DNA from: Chitinimonas koreensis
GTDB taxonomy: Bacteria; Pseudomonadota; Gammaproteobacteria; Burkholderiales; Chitinimonadaceae
DNA length: 64,000 nucleotides
NCBI RefSeq assembly: GCF_014353015.1
Contig: NZ_CP060704.1
Coordinates: 3,869,001 to 3,933,000, forward strand
Direction: 5' to 3'
Shown here piece after piece: positions 48,939 to 57,908 of this stretch. The notes beneath the pieces are model-generated. The model made no database searches, had not been told where the DNA came from, and saw nothing but the letters and a program-made list of their open reading frames with translations. How positions within the stretch are numbered: position 1 is the first letter of the stretch; each line of letters opens with the position of its first letter. Position numbers and translations under genes: made by a program.

Positions 48939-49739
48939 TCAGCTCTGGATCTTGAAGATGCGCGGCAGCGGCGCGGTGCTGTTGGGACCGAACCAGCGGT
49001 TGAACACGCGTTCGGCGTCGCCCGAGCGTTCCATGTCCGACAGCGTGTCGTTGATCACCCCGACCAGCCGCTTCTCGCCCTTGAACACGGCGAGGCCATA
49101 GGCCTTGGTCGAGACCGAGACCGGGCTGATCTCGAACTGCTGGCGGCCCGGCATGGTGAGCAGCTTGGCGGCCAGGATCGGCTCGTCGTAGGTGACGGCG
49201 TCGATCTTGCCCTGCTGCAGGAAGCGGAACGCCTCGTCGATGTCGACGAAGCTGATGATCGAGGTGCCCGGCAGCTCCTGCTTGGCCTGCTTCTCGGAGG
49301 TGGTGGCGCGCACCGCGCCGATCGCCAGCGGCTTGGCATCGTCGAGCGTCTTGATCTTGCCGACGCGGGCGACGAACTTCTGGCCGGTGACGAAATAGCC
49401 GTAGCTGAAGCTGACCTGCTTCTCGCGCTCGGCGGTCTTGGTATAGGCGGTCAGGATGTCGATCTTGCGGTTGTTCAGCGCGGCGACGCGGTCCTCGGCC
49501 TCGAGCTCGAGCACCACCGGCTTGACGCCGAGCCGCTTGGCGATGGCGATGGCGAAGTCGACGTCGTAGCCGGACAGCGTGCCGTCCTTGTTCTTGATGC
49601 CGAACGGCGGGTCGATCACCACGCCCACGGTGAGCACGCCCTTGCTCTTGATGGTGTCCAGCGCGTCCGCGCGCGCCGCCGAGCCCGCGGCCAGGCCCAG
49701 CAGGGCCAGGCCGAGCGCGGCCGTTTTCAGGATTCTCAT
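48939..49739 (-). CDS. Family-3 periplasmic amino-acid-binding protein
   Basis: 266 residues from ATG at 49739, signal peptide MRILKTAALGLALLGLAAGS ending ARA. Mature sequence ALDTIKSKGVLTVGVVIDPP, GTLSGYDVDFAIAIAKRLGV, and RKIDILTAYTKTAEREKQVS show the SBP_bac_3 fold of polar amino-acid transporters (glutamate/glutamine/cystine group). No permease genes adjacent. Upstream at 49881-49894 two CGTCAT half-sites (8 bp apart) resemble the palindrome before ggt. Confidence 0.9.
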   Translation of the reverse strand: MRILKTAALGLALLGLAAGSAARADALDTIKSKGVLTVGVVIDPPFGIKNKDGTLSGYDVDFAIAIAKRLGVKPVVLELEAEDRVAALNNRKIDILTAYTKTAEREKQVSFSYGYFVTGQKFVARVGKIKTLDDAKPLAIGAVRATTSEKQAKQELPGTSIISFVDIDEAFRFLQQGKIDAVTYDEPILAAKLLTMPGRQQFEISPVSVSTKAYGLAVFKGEKRLVGVINDTLSDMERSGDAERVFNRWFGPNSTAPLPRIFKIQS

Positions 49740-50196
49740 TGGGTCTTTCTCCGGTCGTTCGTGGTGCGGGCGGCTACGCCGGCCTCGTGGGCCGTGTCGC
49801 GCCGTCCGCGAAGCGGGATCGGTCGATCCGCCGGCTTTCGTAGCCAGCTTGAATGGCCGCGAGTCTAGCGGACTTTCTCCCGTCATATCGTCATTTGCTT
49901 ATCTGGAAAAGTGTCCTGGACAAGCCGAGCGGGCTCGAGCGTGGCGGCAAAGCCACACCCCAGCCTGGCACGGTGGCGCAGACCGCCGCCGACCGGCCGC
50001 TGATATTACGTCGTCATCATGACGGATGAACAGTTGGCGGCCCTGCCGGTCCAAGCGCTGTGGCGCCGATGCGCCATGCCCGACGAGGCGAACAGCGGGA
50101 GCGCTCACCGCGCGGCGGCATCCAGGCCGCCAGCGGCGGGCGCTCCCGCTTTGCATGCGCCGGCCGGCGCCTACCATGACCGATACGGAGGAAACC
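49740..50196. other. Divergent intergenic region before ggt
   Basis: 457 bp between the binding-protein and gamma-glutamyltransferase starts. It holds CGTCAT half-sites at 49881 and 49889, a 13-bp palindrome CGTCATCATGACG at 50012-50024, and a long hairpin with arms AGCGGGAGCG (50094-50103) and CGCTCCCGCT (50141-50150) close to the ggt start. The shared CGTCAT motif may be a common operator for both genes. No protein-coding candidate I would defend. Confidence 0.45.
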
Positions 50197-51909
50197 ATGC
50201 GCACAACCATCCACGCCCTGCTCGCGCTGTGCCTGCTGTTGCCGGCGCGGGCGCTCGAAGCGCCGCCCGAGGCCGCCAGCGGCAGCGCGCCCAAGCCGCA
50301 GGCCTTCGCGCCGCATGCCATGGTGGTGACCGCCAATCCGCACGCCACCCGCGCCGCGGTGCAGACGCTGCAGCGCGGCGGCAGCGCGATCGACGCGATC
50401 GTGGCGGCGCAGATGGTGCTCGGCCTGGTCGAGCCGCAGTCGTCGGGCGTCGGCGGTGGCGGTTTCCTGCTGCACTGGAACGGCCGCACGCTGACCAGCT
50501 GGGACGGCCGCGAGACCGCGCCGGCCGCCGCCCGGCCCGACCGCTTCCTCGGCGCCGACGGCAAGCCGCTCGATACCCGCGCCGCCATCGTCGGCGGCCG
50601 CTCGGTCGGCGTGCCCGGCATCGTCGCCATGCTGGCCGCCGTCCAGAAACAGGAGGGCGCGTTGCCGTGGTCCGGCCTGTTCGCGCCGGCCATCGCGCTG
50701 GCCGAGGGCGGTTTCGCGGTGTCGCCGCGGCTCAACGCGCTGCTGGCGACCGAACGCGACCTGCCGCGCCAGCCCGCCGCCCGCGACTACTTCTACCAGC
50801 CCGACGGCCAGCCGCGCGCGGTCGGCAGCACGCTGCGCAATCCCGCCTATGCCGCCACGCTGCGCCGGCTGGCGCGCGATCCGCAGGCGCTCTACCACGG
50901 GCCGCTGGCGCGCGACATCGTCGCCGCGGTACGCGGCCATGCCGCCAATCCGGGCGACCTCGCCGAGGCCGACCTGGCCGCCTACCGGCCACGCCAGCGG
51001 CCGGCGCTGTGCGGCCCCTACCGGGTCTACCGCGTCTGCGGCATGGGGCCGCCGAGTTCGGGCGGGGTGACGGTGCTGCAGATGCTCGGCCTGCTCGAGC
51101 ACGTCGACCTCGGCCGCGAGCCGCTGGCGCCGCAGGCGGTCCACCTGTTCAGCGAGGCCGGCCGGCTGGCTTTCGCCGACCGCAACCGCTACCTGGGCGA
51201 CGCCGACTTCGTCGCCGTGCCGCTGGCCGGCCTGCTCGACCCGGCCTACCTGGCGCGCCGGGCCGGCTACCTCGACCCGGCCCGCAGCCTCGGCAAGGCC
51301 CAGCCGGGCGAGCCGCCGCCGGCGGTGGCGCGGGCCGACGACGCCTCGCCCGAGCTGCCGTCGACCAGCCAGCTGGTGGTGGTCGATGCGCAAGGCCGCG
51401 TCGCCAGCCTGACCAGCTCGATCGAGGACCAGTTCGGCAGCCGGCTGATGGTCGGCGGCTTCCTGCTCAACAACCAGCTGACCGACTTCTCCTTCGCCCC
51501 CGACGAGGCCGGCGTGCCGGTCGCCAACCGGGTCGAGCCCGGCAAGCGGCCGCGCAGCAGCATGAGCCCGACCATCGTGTTCGACGCGGCCGGGCGGCCG
51601 GTCTACGCGCTCGGCTCGCCCGGCGGCAGCCAGATCATCAACTACGTGGCGCAGACGCTGGTCGGCCTGCTCGACTGGCGACTGGAACCGGCCGAGGCGG
51701 TCGCCCTGCCCCACTACGGCAGCCGCAACGGCCCGACCGAGCTCGAGGCCGGCACGCCGGTGGCCGAACTCGGGCCGATCCTGATGTCGCGCGGCCACGA
51801 GATCAGCATCGCGCCGGCCACCAGCGGGCTGGCGGTGGTGCGCATCGGGCCGCGCGGGCTCAGCGGCGCGGCCGATCCGCGGCGCGAGGGGGTGGCGGCG
51901 GGGTACTGA
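50197..51909 (+). CDS. ggt: Gamma-glutamyltransferase
   Basis: 570 residues from ATG at 50197, with CGGAGG upstream; signal peptide MRTTIHALLALCLLLPARAL. Periplasmic Ntn-hydrolase that cleaves gamma-glutamyl bonds (glutathione). Motifs: AIVAAQMVLGLVEPQSSGVG, GGGGFLLHWNG, PSSGGVTVLQMLGLLEHV, and the self-processing site ELPSTSQLVVVDAQG where the second Thr should be the new N-terminal nucleophile (usual TTH reads TSQ). GKRPRSSMSPTIVF and GSPGGSQIINYVAQTL near the C-terminus complete the active site. Both chains are present in one precursor, as normal. Confidence 0.93.
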   Translation: MRTTIHALLALCLLLPARALEAPPEAASGSAPKPQAFAPHAMVVTANPHATRAAVQTLQRGGSAIDAIVAAQMVLGLVEPQSSGVGGGGFLLHWNGRTLTSWDGRETAPAAARPDRFLGADGKPLDTRAAIVGGRSVGVPGIVAMLAAVQKQEGALPWSGLFAPAIALAEGGFAVSPRLNALLATERDLPRQPAARDYFYQPDGQPRAVGSTLRNPAYAATLRRLARDPQALYHGPLARDIVAAVRGHAANPGDLAEADLAAYRPRQRPALCGPYRVYRVCGMGPPSSGGVTVLQMLGLLEHVDLGREPLAPQAVHLFSEAGRLAFADRNRYLGDADFVAVPLAGLLDPAYLARRAGYLDPARSLGKAQPGEPPPAVARADDASPELPSTSQLVVVDAQGRVASLTSSIEDQFGSRLMVGGFLLNNQLTDFSFAPDEAGVPVANRVEPGKRPRSSMSPTIVFDAAGRPVYALGSPGGSQIINYVAQTLVGLLDWRLEPAEAVALPHYGSRNGPTELEAGTPVAELGPILMSRGHEISIAPATSGLAVVRIGPRGLSGAADPRREGVAAGY

Positions 51910-51998
51910 GGGCGGACGGCACCGCAAGAACCGGGTCGCGGCGCGCCCGGCCGGCGACCTAGCATGCGGCGGCCTGAACAACCGCAAGGAGAATCCGC

Positions 51999-52763
51999 AT
52001 GCAGTCCCTGTCCAACCGAGTCGCCCTGGTCACCGGCGCGAGCAGCGGCATCGGCCGCGCCGCGGCCCGCCTTTTCGCCCGCGCAGGCGCCCGCGTCGTG
52101 GTCGCGGCCCGGCGCCAATCCGGGCTCGATGCGCTGGCCGACGAGATCCGCGCCGAAGGCGGCGAAGCGGCCACCCTGGCCGGCGACGTGCGCGAGGAAG
52201 GCTATGCCGCGGCGCTGGTCGCGCTGGCGCAGCAGCGCTTCGGCCGGCTCGACGTCGCCTTCAACAATGCCGGCACGATGGGCGCGCTGGGGCCGGTCAC
52301 CGGGATGACGCTGGCCGACTGGGAGGAAGTGCAGGCGACCAACCTGCGCAGCGCCTTCCTCGGCGCCAAGCACCAGATCCCTGCCCTGCTGGCCGCCAGC
52401 GGCGGTTCGCTGATCTTCACCGGCTCCTTCGTCGGCCATAGCGCCGGCTTCCCCGGCATGGCGGCCTACGCCGCCAGCAAGGCCGGGCTGGTGGGCCTCG
52501 CCCAGGCGCTGGCGACCGAATACGGCCCGCAGGGCCTGCGGGTGAATGCGCTGCTGCCCGGAGCGACCGATACGCCGATGGGCCGCAGCTTCATGTCGAC
52601 GCCCGAGATCCACGACTTCGTGCGCGGCCTGTACGCGCTCAAGCGGCTGGCGCAGCCGGAAGAGATCGCCGCGGCAGCGCTGTTCCTCGCCTCCGCCGCG
52701 TCCAGCTTCGTCACCGGCACGGCGCTGCTGGTCGACGGCGGCGTATCCGTCAATCGCACCTGA
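51999..52763 (+). CDS. SDR-family oxidoreductase, FabG-like
   Basis: 254 residues. Cofactor motif TGASSGIGRAAARLFARAG near residue 13, NNAG near 88, catalytic Ser in FTGSFVGHSAGF near 140 and YAASKAGLVG with Tyr/Lys near 157-161; C-terminal FVTGTALLVDGGVSVNRT is the standard FabG-like end. NADP preference is suggested by Arg residues after the second strand (VVVAARRQSG). Substrate unknown. Followed by a strong bidirectional terminator; start ATG at 51999 has AAGGAG upstream. Confidence 0.93.
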   Translation: MQSLSNRVALVTGASSGIGRAAARLFARAGARVVVAARRQSGLDALADEIRAEGGEAATLAGDVREEGYAAALVALAQQRFGRLDVAFNNAGTMGALGPVTGMTLADWEEVQATNLRSAFLGAKHQIPALLAASGGSLIFTGSFVGHSAGFPGMAAYAASKAGLVGLAQALATEYGPQGLRVNALLPGATDTPMGRSFMSTPEIHDFVRGLYALKRLAQPEEIAAAALFLASAASSFVTGTALLVDGGVSVNRT

Positions 52764-52823
52764 ACCGACCTCGCCGGCCGCCGCGCCAGTGGCGGCGCAT
52801 CCATTCGATTCCGGCCGCCGGAA

Positions 52824-52860
52824 ACGACAAAGCCGCTCCAACGGGGAGCGGCTTTGTCGT
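52824..52860. terminator. Bidirectional terminator
   Basis: Perfect 16-bp arms ACGACAAAGCCGCTCC and GGAGCGGCTTTGTCGT around a five-base loop, between the convergent SDR and chalcone-isomerase-like genes. Confidence 0.85.
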
Positions 52861-52895
52861 TCGCGGCCCGGGCGAGGCCCCGGGGCGTGCCCGGC

Positions 52896-53462
52896 TTACC
52901 TGGCGCCGAGCAGGTTCTTCTTCAGGTCGCCGCTGACCGGGCTGTTGCCCAGCCAGATGCGCAGCAGCGCACGGGCGAAATCGTCGCCGGCGATCACGTC
53001 CTTGACCTGGCCGCGCACGGTGATCTGGGTGCCCTTGCCGGGCAGAAAGTCGAGCGCGATCACGTCGCCCTTCTTCACTTCCTTCACCGCCATGAAGATC
53101 GCGTTCATCTCCTTGATGCGCGACTGCAGCGCCGCGAATTCGCCCTCGCTGGTGTTGTCCTGCAGGCCGTCGATCAAGGATTCGTGCAGGCTGTCGGCCG
53201 CCACGTCGCGCAGCATGGTCAGCTGCATGCGGCGCGGCGTCGAGGCGTTGACCACCGCGTTGCCGTCGCCCTGCTTCTGGGCGGTGTAGAGCGCGCCGAC
53301 GTAGACCTTGGCGATGCCGAACTTGGTGCGGATGCCGCCGCCGTTGAGAACCAGATCGCTGCCGCCGACACGGGCTGCGTCGTCGACCTTCACGCCGCCG
53401 ATCTCGGCCGCGCCGACCGTCATGCCGGCCGCCAGCAGCAGCATTGCCATCGCTCTTTTCAT
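52896..53462 (-). CDS. Secreted chalcone-isomerase-like protein
   Basis: 188 residues with a signal peptide (MKRAMAMLLLAAGMTVGAA). The mature domain starts IGGVKVDDAARVGGSDLVLN, then GGIRTKFGIAKVYVGALYTA, PRRMQLTMLRDVAADSLHES and KGDVIALDFLPGKGTQITV: the Chalcone_3 (CHI-like) family of periplasmic proteins common in proteobacteria. These have the chalcone isomerase fold but no known isomerase activity; fatty-acid or lipid binding has been proposed. Lies next to the fatty-acid oxidation genes, which is suggestive only. Confidence 0.88.
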   Translation of the reverse strand: MKRAMAMLLLAAGMTVGAAEIGGVKVDDAARVGGSDLVLNGGGIRTKFGIAKVYVGALYTAQKQGDGNAVVNASTPRRMQLTMLRDVAADSLHESLIDGLQDNTSEGEFAALQSRIKEMNAIFMAVKEVKKGDVIALDFLPGKGTQITVRGQVKDVIAGDDFARALLRIWLGNSPVSGDLKKNLLGAR

Positions 53463-53647
53463 TATCTCGATCTCCTTCTCGGGATTGCCTGGTTCAGGCC
53501 GGTAAAAACATGTCCGCATCATAGACGATGCCAGGGACGAAAAGGCCGGCGTGCTTGCGCATCGCCGGCCTCGATCGTGCACAGGCGCGGCTGTACCGCG
53601 CCTGAACATCGAACCTACCAACAACATATGCTCGCACTACGAAGAGC

Positions 53648-53760
53648 GAACGAGTGCCAACGAGGCTCCCTCGCGGCGGCGAGGGCGGGGGAGCGGGCTG
53701 AAACCGGTAGCGCCGCTACCCATCCCGCACCGAGTTCTAGCGCCCGGCTCTGCCGGGCGC
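53648..53760 (+). repeat. Composite dispersed element, family F copy 2
   Basis: GAACGAGTGCCAACGAGGCT, CCCTCGCGGCGGCGAGGGCG, then a GCGCCCGGC/GCCGGGCGC hairpin at 53740-53760. The first 43 bases match copy 3 (55117) at 41 positions. It occupies most of the gene-free interval 53463-53809, downstream of fadA, so the hairpin may terminate the fad transcript. Confidence 0.8.
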
Positions 53761-53809
53761 CTGCTCTCGTGCCTGTGCATTCGCCGACATTCGCCAGTGC
53801 ACTAGGCGC

Positions 53810-55015
53810 TCACATCGCCTGCAGGATGCCGGCGGCGCCCATGCCGGTGCCGATGCACATGGTCACCATGCCGTACTTGCCCTGCTGGCCGTGACGGCGC
53901 ATGCCGTGCACCACGGTGGCGGTACGGATCGCGCCGGTGGCGCCGAGCGGGTGGCCCAGCGCGATCGCGCCGCCGAGCGGGTTGACGCGGCTCTGGTCGA
54001 GGCCGAGGTCGCGGATCACCGCCAGCGCCTGGGCGGCGAACGCTTCGTTCAGCTCCATCCAGGCGATGTCGTCGAGCGTGAGGCCGGCGCCCTTGAGCAC
54101 GGCCGGGATCGCTTCCTTGGGGCCGATGCCCATGATCTCGGGCGGCACGCCCTTGACCGCGAAGCCGACGTAGCGCGCCAGCGGCACCAGGTTGAACTGC
54201 TTGAGGATCTTCTCGGACACGATCACCACGGCGCCGGCGCCGTCGGACATCTGCGAGGAGTTGCCGGCGGTGACCGAACCCTTGGCGGCGAACACCGGCT
54301 TGAGCTTGGCCAGCGACTCGACCGAGGTGCCGGCGCGCGGGCCTTCGTCGGTGTCGAGCAGCTTCTTGAAGATCTCGACTTCGCCGGTCGACAGGTTCGG
54401 GTTGCGGTAGATCGCCTCGATCGGGCTGATCTCCTGGCGGAACTCGCCGCCTTCGATCGCGGCCAGCGCGCGGCGGTGCGATTCGGCGGCGAAGGCATCC
54501 TGGTCTTCGCGGCTCACGCCCCACTGCTCGGCCACCTTCTCGGCGGTCAGGCCCATGCCGTAGGCGATGCCGTAGTTCTCGTCCTTCTCGAAGATGGCCG
54601 GGTTCAGCGACACCTTGTTGCCCATCATCGGCACCAGCGACATCGATTCGGCACCGCCGGCGATCACCACGTCGGCTTCGCCGGTGCGGATGCGGTCGGC
54701 GGCGATCTGAACGGCGTTGATGCCCGACGAGCAGTAGCGGTTGATGGTCAGGCCGCCGGTGGTGTACGGCAGGCCGGCCAGCAGCGCCGAGATGCGGGCC
54801 ATGTTGAGGCCCTGCTCGGCCTCGGGGAAGGCGCAGCCGGCCACCACGTCCTCGACCAGCTTGGGGTCGAGCGTCGGAACCTGGGCCATCGCCTCGCGGA
54901 TCACGTGGGCCAGCATGTCGTCGGGACGCACGAAGCGCATCATGCCGCGCGGGGCCTTGCCCACCGGCGTGCGCGTGGCGGCGACGATGTAGGCTTCTTG
55001 AACTTGTTTCGTCAT
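53810..55015 (-). CDS. fadA: Acetyl-CoA C-acyltransferase (3-ketoacyl-CoA thiolase)
   Basis: 401 residues from ATG at 55015. Thiolytic cleavage step of beta-oxidation. Active-site motifs: INRYCSSGINAVQIAADRIR with nucleophilic Cys near 93, NEAFAAQALAV, GGAIALGHPLGATGAIRTAT with His near 355, and CIGTGMGAAGIL with Cys near 387. The N-terminal substrate loop is of the FadA/FadI biosynthetic-degradative thiolase type. Located 262 bp downstream of fadN in the same orientation, with repeat F3 between them. Confidence 0.96.
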   Translation of the reverse strand: MTKQVQEAYIVAATRTPVGKAPRGMMRFVRPDDMLAHVIREAMAQVPTLDPKLVEDVVAGCAFPEAEQGLNMARISALLAGLPYTTGGLTINRYCSSGINAVQIAADRIRTGEADVVIAGGAESMSLVPMMGNKVSLNPAIFEKDENYGIAYGMGLTAEKVAEQWGVSREDQDAFAAESHRRALAAIEGGEFRQEISPIEAIYRNPNLSTGEVEIFKKLLDTDEGPRAGTSVESLAKLKPVFAAKGSVTAGNSSQMSDGAGAVVIVSEKILKQFNLVPLARYVGFAVKGVPPEIMGIGPKEAIPAVLKGAGLTLDDIAWMELNEAFAAQALAVIRDLGLDQSRVNPLGGAIALGHPLGATGAIRTATVVHGMRRHGQQGKYGMVTMCIGTGMGAAGILQAM

Positions 55016-55116
55016 TTCATTTCTCCATTGTCGGGCGGAAGGGGCTGAGCCCAGATCCACCGGAGATGCGAAGCGAGGCTTCGCGTCGATTCATTCACTG
55101 ACCGGCTTCGAATCAC

Positions 55117-55233
55117 GAACGAGCGCCAGCGAGGCTCCCTCGCGGCGGCGAGGGCGGGGGGCGTGGATCCAATCAAGGGAACTAAGCCCTGGTTCCCGCC
55201 CCTTCGCCCGTCAAGCCCCGGCTCCGCCGGGGC
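55117..55233 (+). repeat. Composite dispersed element, family F copy 3
   Basis: GAACGAGCGCCAGCGAGGCT, CCCTCGCGGCGGCGAGGGCG, then GCCCCGGC/GCCGGGGC hairpin at 55215-55233. Inserted between fadN and fadA, so it may separate or attenuate their expression. Confidence 0.8.
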
Positions 55234-55277
55234 CAGCACCAACCGCTCAGGCCGCGCTGTCGCGATTCGATGAGCGC

Positions 55278-57646
55278 TTAGTTCCGCAGCGGCTTGTTGT
55301 TCTGCAGCATGTAGGCGATCCGCTCCTGGGTCTTCTCGTTCTTCAGCAGCGACATGAAACCTTCGCGCTCGAGCTTGAGGATCCATTCCTCGTCGACCAG
55401 GGTGCCGGCCTCGACGTCGCCGCCGCAGATGATGTCGGCGATCAGCGCGCCGATATGGAAGTCGTGCTTCGAGATGAAGCCGCCTTCCAGCATGTTCACC
55501 AGCTGGCCCTTGATCGAGGCGGCGCCGTTGCGGCCGGCGACCGGGAAGCCCTTGACCTTGAGCGGCGCGCGGTAGCCCGATTCGGCCAGCGCCAGCGCCT
55601 GCTGCTTGGCGACGTAGAGCAGCTCGTACTGGTTGAACACGATCACGTCGGCGTTGCGGAAGAAGCCGATGTCCTTCGCTTCCTCGGCGCTCTTGGCCAC
55701 GTTGGCGGTGGCGATCGCCATGTAGCGGTCCTTCAGCGCGGCCAGCACGTCGCCCTTCGCTTCCTGGGCCGCGCGCAGCGCGAACTCCTTGGTGCCGCCG
55801 CCGCCGGGCAGCAGGCCCACGCCGACTTCGACCAGGCCGACGTAGCTTTCCAGGTGCGCCACCACGCGGTCGCAGTGCATGGCGAACTCGCAGCCGCCGC
55901 CGAACACGTAGCCGCGCGTGGCCGCCACCGTCGGCACCTGGCTGTAGCGCAGGCGCATCGACAGCTTCTGGAAGTTGGCGATCATCGCCTCGATCTGGCC
56001 CCAGTCGCCGGCCATGAAGGCGGGCAGCATCGACGAGAGATCGGCGCCGACCGAGAACACGTCGTCCGGGCTCCAGATCACCACGCCCTTGTACTGGGCT
56101 TCGGCGATGTCGAGCGACTGGTTGATGCCTTCGATCACGGCCGGGCCGATCGCGTGGGCCTTGGACAGGATCGACAGCACCAGCACGCCGTCGCCGCTGG
56201 TCCAGGCGCGCAGGCCTTCGTTCTCGAACACCGTCTCGCCGTAGACCGGCTCGGCTTCGCCGACCAGGCGGGCCGGGAACAGCTGGCGCTGGTAGACGTC
56301 GAGCGTGGAGCGCGGCACCAGCGCGTTCTTGCCGGCGCTGTAGGAGCCTTCGGGCTGATGCACGCCGTCGCGCTCGAACACCCAGGCGGGCAGCTCGGCC
56401 TGGCCGATCGTCTGGCCGGCTTCGATGTCGGCCTTGACCCACTCGGCGACCTGCTTCCAGCCGGCGGCCTGCCAGGTCTCGAACGGGCCTTCGTTCCAGC
56501 CGAAGCCCCAGCGGATCGCCAGGTCGACGTCGCGGGCGTTGTCGGCCACGCTGTCCAGGTGGTAGGCGATGTAGTGGAACACGTCGCGGAAGCAGGCCCA
56601 CAGGAACTGCGCCTCGGCGTTCTTCGACTCGCGCAGCTTGAGCAGGCGCTTGCCCGGGTCCTTGATCTTCAGCAGTTCCTTGACCGCGTCGTCGCCCTTC
56701 TGGTTGGCCTCGACGTACTCGCCCTTGGCCGGATCGAGCACCAGCTTGGTCTTGCCTTCCTTCTTGTAGATGCCGCCCTTCGTCTTGGCGCCCAAGGCAC
56801 CCGCGGCGATCAGCTTCTGCAGCCATTCGGGCGATTGGAACAGGTCGTGCCAGGGATCGTTCGGCAGCGTGTCCTGCATGGTCTTCACCACGTGGGCGAA
56901 GGTGTCGAGGCCGACCACGTCGGCGGTGCGGAAGGTAGCCGACTTCGGACGGCCCAGGCGCGGGCCGGTCAGGTCGTCGACCACGTCGAAACGGATGCCG
57001 AACTTCTCGGCATTGCGGATGCAGGCCAGCATCGAGTAGACGCCGATGCGGTTGGCGACGAAGTTCGGCGTGTCCTTGGCGCGCACCACGCCCTTGCCCA
57101 GCGTGGTGGCCAGGAAGGCTTCGAGCTGGTCGAGCATCTCGGCGTCGCTGGTCGCGCACGGGATGATTTCCACCAGGTGCATGTAGCGCGGCGGGTTGAA
57201 GAAGTGGATGCCGCAGAAGCGCGGACGCATCGAGGCCGGGCAGCCCTCGGCCAGCTTGTTGATGCTCAGGCCCGAGGTATTGGTGGCGAAGATGGTCTGC
57301 GGGCCGAGATGCGGCGCGACCTTTTCGTACAGGCCCAGCTTCCAGTCCATGCGCTCGGCGATCGCCTCGATCACCAGATCGCAATCCTTGAGCAGCTCGA
57401 GGTGCTCGTCGTAGTTGGCCGGCGTGATGAACTCGGCACGAGCCTTGGACGCCAACGGCGCCGGATTCTGCTTCTTGAGGCCTTCGATGGCCTTGAGGGC
57501 GATGCCGCTCTTGGGCCGCCCGAAGCCGGCAGGTCGAACAGGATGGCTTCCACATTGGCATTGGCGAGATGGGCGGCGATCTGCGCGCCCATCACGCCGG
57601 CGCCGAGCACGGCCACCTTGCGGACGATGAATTTGGATTGAGACAT
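55278..57646 (-). CDS. fadN: Fused 3-hydroxyacyl-CoA dehydrogenase/enoyl-CoA hydratase, FadN type (frame broken near 57512-57521)
   Basis: About 789 residues when repaired, from ATG at 57646. Dehydrogenase at the N-terminus: KVAVLGAGVMGAQIAAHLAN (GxGxxG, near 9-28), VIEAIAERMDWK, FATNTSGLSI, FCGIHFFNPPRYMHLVEIIP and KDTPNFVANRIG. Hydratase at the C-terminus: GVVIWSPDDVFSVGADLSSM and GYVFGGGCEFAMHCDR with VGVGLLPGGGG. This order (dehydrogenase first) is that of FadN/YusL, opposite to E. coli FadB. After FDLPAS the literal frame goes wrong; one extra base within the CC/CCC runs at 57515-57521 restores GGPKSGIALKAIEGL (or GRPKSGI). Operator-like motifs lie upstream. Confidence 0.93.
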
Positions 57647-57733
57647 GGTATTCCTCGATGGGGGAGTCGATCGGGGGCTCGCAAAATCCAACCGCGATCC
57701 GATGAGTGTAGACGGCCAGCTATGACCACTCAT

Positions 57734-57763
57734 GCGAACGTTCGTTTCAGCCTAGCGCTTGCT
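57734..57763. promoter_or_regulatory. Operator-like motifs upstream of fadN
   Basis: GCGAACGTTCGTTTC at 57734-57748 and AGCGCTTGCT at 57754-57763 (complement AGCAAGCGCT). The second is a 10-of-10 match to part of the site upstream of tetR (62836-62845); the first resembles the TCAAACGGTTGTTTGA site at 62792. Confidence 0.55.
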
Positions 57764-57908
57764 CGATTTTCGAGCGAGACGAGGCGATTGGATTTTCCCA
57801 GCCTGCCTGTGCTGCAACTGCTTGCCCGGATACTGCACGACAGCCCGGCGCGGGCCGGGCAGCCCGCGCCGGCCGTGCGGGCCATCGGGCCCGCACGGGA
57901 GGCGATGC

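Noticed and set aside
49966..49980. TGGCAC followed by GCGCA as a possible sigma54 promoter
   Set aside because: The -12 element lacks the TTGC core, and the match is expected by chance at this GC content.
50019..50196. Small plus-strand frame upstream of ggt beginning MTDEQLAALPVQALW
   Set aside because: Runs into the ggt region in another frame, has no good ribosome site and overlaps a strong hairpin; judged non-coding.
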